Shown here: positions 58,410-64,000 of the stretch, piece after piece
How the letters are laid out: each line of letters begins with the position of its first letter
Numbering within the stretch: position 1 is the stretch's first letter
From: Chaenocephalus aceratus
Taxonomy: Eukaryota > Chordata > Actinopteri > Perciformes > Channichthyidae
Assembly: GCA_023974075.1 (NCBI GenBank)
Contig: CM043801.1
Coordinates: 496,001-560,000, forward strand
Length of the DNA: 64,000 nucleotides
Direction of reading: 5' to 3'
The notes under the pieces: generated by a model
The model's database searches: none
The model's input: only the letters and a program-made list of their open reading frames with translations
Told to the model about the DNA's origin: nothing
Made by a program: the position numbers and the translations under genes

Positions 58410-59862
58410 TCAAATAGGGAGGAGGCGGGATTCACCCTCGCGTCCCGGCGAAGAGATTTCCTCCCCCCGCCGAGACGCTACCTCCCCCCGCCAGTCAGCT
58501 TCGGGCAGATGGCGCACCCCACCCGGCCGCTCTCTGCTGCTGATGAGCCTGCCGAGGTCGGGCAGCCCTTCCCCGTGGCTGCCGATCACGTGATGGGCCG
58601 TAGAGGGCGGCGCAGCTACGGGACCCCCGTGCCGGCGCCTCTCCCTCCGCTTCACTGTCGCACTGCGCTCCCTCGCCTGCATGGAAACGCGTGGAGGAGC
58701 GCGTAGCGGGGCCGGAGGTGGGGCCAGCGGTAGCATCCTGCTAAGCAGGACCCTTTCCTCCTTCAGCCGGCTGAAGCGCTGAGTGACCGAGGAGATTGAC
58801 CCAAAGAGCCCCTCCGTGGACACGGGGGCTCCGAGGAGATCTTCTCGGTCTTTTCTAGATAGGGCAGTGAGTCCCAACCACACGTGACAAGATGCCACTG
58901 TGGCCAAGGAAATCACCCGCCCTGCTGCAGCGGCCACGCCATGAATCAGATTATTCATCTGACCTATAGCGCGGTCCGGATAATCGCTCCCATCTTGTGA
59001 CAGGAGGGCGGGGGCGGCTGCCTGAGGGGTGATCAGGGAGACGCCCAACACGCCGAGATTATTTGCTGCAGCCGCCATCTGCGTACCGAGCTTGAACATC
59101 TAGTCCAGATATTCCAGAGTGTCTCGGTCCCGGGGCAGCGGGGGCAGGGGTCGCTTACCCTCCGCCCAACCAGCCGCCCGCGGAAGCAGATGGGCCGCCA
59201 GGCTCTCATCAAGGGGGGGCACCCCCGCACACGCTGTGTCCGAGCGGCCCTCCACCTTGATGATGCCTGCCATAGCGGCTACTGGGGCCTTCGTCTTGAA
59301 TGGCTGCTGCCATGTCGCCTCCACACACCGCCATATATCAGGCAGTTGGGGCGAAACGAAGGTCGGTTGCGCTGGATGCACCGGGCCGTAAAACCCCTGT
59401 CTCAGGCGGCTTATAGGCCTCGGTGGCAGCGGTGGTGGGTAGGCCTACGCGCTCCGCTGCCAGGGTCATCACCGCTGGGAAATCCAAACGTGCAGACCTG
59501 AGAGTCGGACCTCCCGACACCGAGGCGTCCTCGTCCTCCTCCTCCGGAATCGGGGTTGTCTGGCCCCACGGAAGGGAGAATCGGAACGGCACTTCCTCCT
59601 CTCCTGACTCGCCCATCTCGACGACGTCGAGATCCGAATCCTCCACCTCCTCCTGCGGAGCCTCTGCTGACAGGAAATGCTGCCCACAATGCTCACGCGT
59701 GAGCCGAGGAAGCATCTGGCAGGCTGAGCATGCCGGCGTCGGGCCCATACCGCTCACAGCGTGGTTAGGCCCCATACACAAAAAACAGCAGGGGTGTGGA
59801 TCCGCTCCCGCGATCAGGTTTGGACACTTCGGGCAGGTCCTGTGGTCAAGAACTGACTCCAT
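58410..59862 (-). pseudogene. DIRS gag-like ORF1, stop and frameshift
   Basis: ATG at 59860-59862 starts MESVLDHRTCPKCPNLI and carries paired Cys motifs (CPKC, CCFLC, CSACQ), a zinc-ribbon-like start seen in DIRS gag proteins. An acidic Ser/Glu-rich linker follows (EEEVEDSDLDVVEMGESGEE). A frameshift near 59370 and a TAG at 59100-59102 break it. The last part continues to 58410 with Arg-rich ERSATVKRRERRRH. Function is particle formation by analogy, not shown. Confidence 0.75.
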
Positions 59863-59904
59863 TACTCTTAATTTTTCATCTTTCTAAGCTCCGTGAAAAC
59901 ACTT

Positions 59905-60093
59905 CCGCTTGCTGAAGAGAAAAGGATGATAGTCAGGAGGCGAGGCCTCATTTTATACGGTGTGATGCGCGCACATTCAGGTAGGCCCGCCCAGGGCCGG
60001 CTACGTCTATAGAAGTCTCAGTGGGAGAATGCTTGCGGGGTAAGAGAGTACCCATAGAGTCCAGTAGAGGGCGGAGCCTGTGAGAGATATAAC
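59905..60093. repeat. DIRS terminal inverted region, right
   Basis: Complement of 54185-54360, ending GAGATATAAC at the LINE junction. Confidence 0.85.
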
Positions 60094-61074
60094 AACTTTG
60101 TTTCTATAGGTAAATACACATCTGAGTTGACCAATATGACATGTGGGGTTCCTCAAGGCTCCATCTTGGGGCCTCTTCTCTTTAACATCTACATGCTACC
60201 ACTGGCTCAGATAATGAAGAACAACAAAATAAGTTACCATAGCTATGCAGATGACACACACATTTACGTAACAATTTCACCAGGAGACTATGCTCCAATT
60301 CAAACACTGAGTAAGTACATTGAACCAATCAATGACTGGATGTGTCAGAACCTTCTCCAATTAAACAAAGATAAAACTGAGGTAATGGTTTTTGGAGCCA
60401 AGGCAGAACGTTTAAAAGTTAGCGCTGAGCTTCAGTCTGCAATGTTCAAAACAACAGATAAAGCCAGAAATCTAGGTGTAGTCATGGACTCTGACCTGAG
60501 TTTCAACACTCACATTAAAACAGTTACTAAATCAGCCTACTATCACCTAAAGAATATATCTAGGATTAAAAGACTAATGTCACAGCAGGATTTGGAAAAA
60601 CTTGTCCATGCCTTTATCTTCAGTAGACTCGACTACTGCAATGGTGTCTTCACAGGTCTCACTAAAAAATATATTAGAAAGCTGCAGCTGATTCAGAACG
60701 CCGCTGCTCGAGTCCTCACTAACACTAAGAAAGTGGATCACATCACTCCAGTTCTGAAGTCTTTACACTGGCTTCCTGTGTGTCAAAGAATAGATTTCAA
60801 AATACTGCTGCTGGTTTATAAAGCACTGAATGGTTTAGGCCCAAAATACATTTCTGACCTCCTGCTAAATTATGAACCATCCAGATCTCTCAGGTCTTCA
60901 GGGACTGGTCAGCTTTCTGTCCCCAGAGTCAGAACTAAACATGGTAAAGCAGCGTTCAGTTATTATGCTCCAAATATCTGGAATAAACTCCCAGAAACCT
61001 GCAGGTCCGCTGCAACTCTTACTACTTTTAAATCCAGGCTGAAGACTTTTCTTTTTGTCGCTGCTTTTAATTGA
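60094..61074 (+). pseudogene. L2-like LINE ORF2, part 2 (RT C-terminal half)
   Basis: Resumes in frame after the DIRS element: GKYTSELTNMTCGVPQGSIL, the catalytic YADDTHIYV, KTEVMVFG, LGVVMDSDLSF, FSRLDYCNGVF, KLQLIQNAAARVLT, ITPVLKSLHWLPV and IDFKILLLVYKAL, ending FVAAFN-stop. There is no internal stop. Together with part 1 it gives a complete endonuclease-RT body split by one insertion. The 3' UTR is only about 70 bases and shows a duplicated 19-base segment (61066-61084 and 61132-61150) instead of a normal tail. Confidence 0.88.
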
Positions 61075-61290
61075 ACTATTCATATCTTAAACCGCACTGT
61101 AACTTTTATCCATGTACTTTTTCTTTTAATGTTTAATTGAACTATTCATAAAAGTAGAAAAGTATTAGCATCAAAATATACTTAAAGTACCACCTGCAGA
61201 GGGATCTAGATTCAGGTGTTCTTTTCCCCATAAAGACCGCCTCGCTGCACATTATCCCTTGCATAAAGATAGATTGTGGGTCCCTTATAG

Positions 61291-61717
61291 CAGGGGTTCC
61301 CAACCTTTATTGTGCCAAGGACCGGCAGATACATTAAAAACAAATCGCGGACCGGTTGTCAATTTGAACTGATTTTAATATTTACTCACCACCAGCAGGT
61401 AGCAACAGAGGCTAATTGTATGTAACAGCCTGAACAAATACTAGAACAATATGCATCCAAAACATATTAACAACGTTTAAAAAAGAACCGGTGTCGTTTT
61501 TTGGTTTTTCGGAAAACCGGAAAACCAAAGAACCAACGTTATTCAGTTTTTAAACCAAAACGGGAAAACAGATAAATCAACATTTTGGTTGTTTGTATGA
61601 TTTACGGATAATCCAGTGAATGCTGGGAAAACGAGGAGAAAGCGCATTATGAAGGAGATGTCTGGTCGCCAGGGTGTGTGTGCGTGTGTGTATGTGTGTG
61701 TGTGTCTGTGTGTGTGT

Positions 61718-61766
<49 letters not shown>

Positions 61767-62573
61767 TGAGACTGGACATCTCCTTCATAAAACTAATAAA
61801 AGGGGGAGTGATCGGGCAGTTCGATGTGTGTAGAGATGTGTGTAGAGGTGTGTGTGGTTAACACGTAGCAGCCTGCAGTCACTCGCTGTTCTGATGAAGG
61901 TAAACAAAGCGAAGGCGGTGCGTAAAAAGGCACAGCTATCGGCGTGCTGGTGCTGCACTTCTCAGAGGCGGAGTTACATGTTCCGCTGCCTCCTGATGCT
62001 GCCTGCAGCCATTTCATGAAGTGAAGGAGGTTTTCCTTCTATAAAACAGCTGTGGGCAGCAGATACCGTGAGAGTCCCGGACATGAATTCATAGATCAAG
62101 GCAGACTGGTTTACAGACTCTCCTGTTTTGCCAATCCGGTGCTTAAACAAATAGCTCTGCACCCCTGGCCGACATGTCCTTAAAACGAAGTCCGAGTTTG
62201 AAATATATCTCAAATAATATATGCACTGCTATTTCCCCACATAAACATAACAGTCTGCAATGAAACGGTTGTCTCCTGTGAGCTCCACTTCCTACTTGGC
62301 GCACCGGTAACTTTCTTGTGCGCACGAGCTGCTGAGACCTTATAGGGTGAGCCGCCGAATCCCTCGGAACATCATAAAAGCCATTTTCAACGGTTTTCTG
62401 GTGAAAGATTAACTAGGCTACTGGATGAAATAATATGACTGGTGCACAAATGAAACACTTTTTGAAAAAAATATTATGATAAAATAGTTTTATATATTTA
62501 TAATTCTGCAAATATTACGATAAACTCACAGCTATTTCGCGGCCCGGCAGTAACACCTGGGGGTTGGGGGTTG
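61291..62573. mobile_element. hAT-type repeat with 8-bp target duplication
   Basis: Starts CAGGGGTTCCCAACCTTTAT (61291) and ends with GGGGGTTGGGGGTTG (62573). It contains GGACCGGCAG and GCGGCCCGGCAG inverted blocks near the ends. Flanking CCTTATAG (61283-61290) and CCTTATAA (62574-62581) agree at 7 of 8 positions. Interior has a TG microsatellite but no transposase. Confidence 0.75.
61674..61764. repeat. (TG)n microsatellite with TC/TA interruptions
   Basis: About 45 TG units with TGTATG and TGTCTG interruptions. Confidence 0.92.
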
Positions 62574-62997
62574 CCTTATAACATGTTGTACACAGTGGAA
62601 ATAAACATTCTGGTTACCTCAACATCAGGGATCTTAAACTTAAACTCCTTCTGAATCAAACCGTCACGGTAGCCTTATCTTACTGATCCCTCTTAAAATA
62701 GAAGAACACACGTTACTTTACCAGCAGAGAGAAAATGGATTATTAAATTATTAATGTGACTAATAAAGAGCGGTTTGATTATTAAGTATTATTCTGTTGA
62801 TCGATGTCATTACATTTGGTGAAAAGCACATAATGACTTGTTTAAGACTCGTTTTGTCAAAGTTTAGGACTTGGACTTGACTTGAACTTGCCCATCCTGA
62901 CTTGAGACTTGACTCAGACTTGAGACTTGACTCGGACTTGCAAAACAATGACTTGGTCATTGGTCACTCTGTCCTACACGGCTTGTTGGAGCTCCTG

Positions 62998-63012
62998 CCC
63001 CCCCCCCCCCCC
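62998..63012. repeat. C homopolymer (15)
   Basis: Run of 15 C directly right of the nest. Length in the assembly may be unreliable. Confidence 0.9.
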
Positions 63013-63269
63013 TATAAGCCCACTGTGCTCTGATTGGTCAGCTCGCCCACTCTGTTCTGATGAGTCCACCACCGTTATAGTAGAACATCAGTGATTATGT
63101 GTTACAATGGCGTTTGTTAGCAACCAGAAAATGACACCAGCAATGACAAACAGATGAGAATGCTGCGTGGGGTCTGGAGTCCATTTGGTCGTCTTTACGT
63201 GACTTAGACCAGGAAGAAAAAAATGGAAAAAGAAAAATGTCCAACGAGGCGTTTTGGGGCAGCATAGAC

Positions 63270-63303
63270 AGGTCTTTTCTGTGTTAGAGTTTTACTCCCT
63301 ACA
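63270..63303 (+). repeat. Internal fragment of the 46468 MITE
   Basis: TCTTTTCTGTGTTAGAGTTT followed by TACTCCCTAC matches 46503-46535. It abuts the next hAT element. Confidence 0.5.
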
Positions 63304-64000
63304 GCAGGCCTATTCAACTAGCGGCCCACGGGCCGAATCAGGCCCTTCAGAACTTTTTTCTGGCCCACAAGAGGTTACCTGCAAATCGAATTGGGATATG
63401 TGTAATAGCATAAATAAAACTAATGTCTGATCACACTAAATCCAACGATGCGGCGAAAACGCTGGTTTTTCCATTCATTTGAATGATTTTGAATCCATTA
63501 TTTTGCCTGCCGCGCTCTGCTCATTAAAAACAAAAACGCACTGTGTCCTCACTTGTCAAAGCTCAGTCAAACTCACGGTACACACTAGGTTCGCGGGCCA
63601 CAGAGAAAGTGCTTTAGTTAACAACAGCTTCAAGATGTCTCTCTCCAAGCCCAAGAAACGTAAAGTTGATTCGGAAAATCGCCAATTCCAGAATGAATGG
63701 ACCACAAATATGTATTTACTTTGCCAGCCGCAACAAGTAATACACCGGTGTGTTTATTGTGCAACAAAAGTATATCCGTGATGAAAGAATACAACGTAAA
63801 GCGACACTACAACTCAAATCACGGCTCGTTTCCTGCCAGTGTTCCCGTGGGCTCTGAGGAACGGAGAAGGAAAGTACTGCTAGCATCATTTGAACGGAGT
63901 CAAGTGGCCAACAATGAGGAAGGTGGCCTTGCTTATACTGACAATGTTTGGATCTACCTATACTTGTGAGTCGAGCTTTTCTCATATGAATGCCATCAAA
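63302..64000 (+). mobile_element. hAT element, left end, continuing past the window
   Basis: Starts near CAGCAGGCCTATTCAACTAG followed by CGGCCCACGGGCCG, then carries a deleted BED-type transposase gene on the plus strand. The right end is outside the window. Confidence 0.65.
63635..64000 (+). pseudogene. hAT transposase, BED finger joined to a C-terminal dimerisation fragment
   Basis: ATG at 63635 starts MSLSKPKKRKVDSENRQFQ, with a nuclear-localisation-like KPKKRK. A 1-base frameshift near 63697 moves to the frame with KYVFTLPAATSNTPVCLLCN and VKRHYNSNHGSF, a BED-type zinc finger (C-x2-C then H-x5-H), then GSEERRRKVLLASFERSQ. At about 63920 the sequence jumps, in yet another frame, to VALLILTMFGSTYTCESSFS and HMNAIK, the hAT C-terminal dimerisation block. 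The catalytic core is absent. It is of the type related to ZBED/GTF2IRD2-like hAT proteins. Cut by the window edge. Confidence 0.75.

Larger units (their letters stand above)
54159..60093 (-). mobile_element. DIRS-type tyrosine-recombinase retrotransposon
   Basis: 5.9 kb, coding on the minus strand: gag (59862-58410), RT/RNase H (about 58245-56242), tyrosine recombinase (56360-55011). It has inverted terminal regions of about 190 bp (54185-54360 and 59905-60093), very similar over TCTACTGGACTCTATGGGTA and TGAGACTTCTATAGACGTAG. It also has an internal complementary region at 54384-54481 that joins the two outer ends, the hallmark of DIRS elements replicating through a circle. As is usual for DIRS, there is no target duplication. 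It sits in an otherwise open LINE frame. Several stops and frameshifts make it non-autonomous. Confidence 0.9.
51666..62965. mobile_element. Outer hAT-type repeat rich in GACTTGGACT, split by ~11 kb of insertions
   Basis: The left part (51666-51850) starts CAGAGGTGTGTACTCGAGTC and is made of ACTTGGACTCGAGTC-like repeats. The right part (62838-62965) has the same style (GACTTGAGACTTGACTC). They look like the two ends of one non-autonomous element. No clear target duplication. Everything between them appears to be later insertions. Confidence 0.6.

Overview
The window looks like teleost fish genomic DNA. It combines a vertebrate-type intron-split gene with Rex3/RTE-like and L2-like LINEs, a chromodomain-bearing Ty3/gypsy (Sushi-like) element, a DIRS-type tyrosine-recombinase retrotransposon, hAT, Harbinger and piggyBac-type DNA elements, a Polinton-like integrase, a V-SINE-like repeat and long CA/TG microsatellites. 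That mixture is typical of ray-finned fish. The species cannot be named from the sequence.

The only host gene I can support is junctophilin-1 (jph1), on the minus strand. Five coding exons are visible: 47983-47224, 38789-38671, 36658-36422, 35792-35362 and 29138-29058. All junctions are AG/GT and all phases agree. The first exon, carrying the start codon and MORN repeats I-V, must lie beyond the right edge, so everything from 47984 to 64000 is probably first intron. Sequence left of 29058 is the 3' UTR and downstream flank. Most intron length comes from transposons.

Left to right: 1-3780 holds minus-strand remains of a Polinton/Maverick-like element: an integrase plus chromodomain with one frameshift, an unrecognised Cys/His protein gene and a second, retroposon-interrupted copy of it. 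4036-4196 is a GC-rich array with ETS-like sites. 4252-12598 holds two Rex3-like pieces, a Harbinger deletion derivative and an L2-like 3' end. 12618-17882 holds a MITE and a hAT element with a perfect 8-bp target duplication, itself filled with a long-inverted-repeat element and a second MITE copy. 17883-29057 is mostly anonymous sequence with a retroposon tail, a dispersed repeat pair and CA tracts. 29557-35090 is a SINE split by a Sushi-like LTR element. 39111-40238 is a Rex3-like copy with target duplications. 42916-45852 is a small non-autonomous LTR element. 46468-46641 is a piggyBac-type MITE. 48330-51665 is fragmentary. 51666-62965 is a nest: a hAT-type repeat holding another repeat, which holds an L2-like LINE, which holds a 5.9-kb DIRS-type element. 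The right end starts another hAT element with a BED finger joined to a dimerisation-domain fragment.

The strongest non-routine observation concerns the two LTR elements. Each has a 10-11-base segment just downstream of its 5' LTR that is perfectly complementary to a segment about 31 bases after its own TATA-like box. The two families differ at two positions that co-vary. This is the arrangement expected for Tf1/Sushi-type self-primed reverse transcription. Other points of interest are the duplicated Polinton-associated gene with a matching upstream block, the internal complementary region of the DIRS element, and a MITE family whose terminal hairpins differ by compensatory changes.
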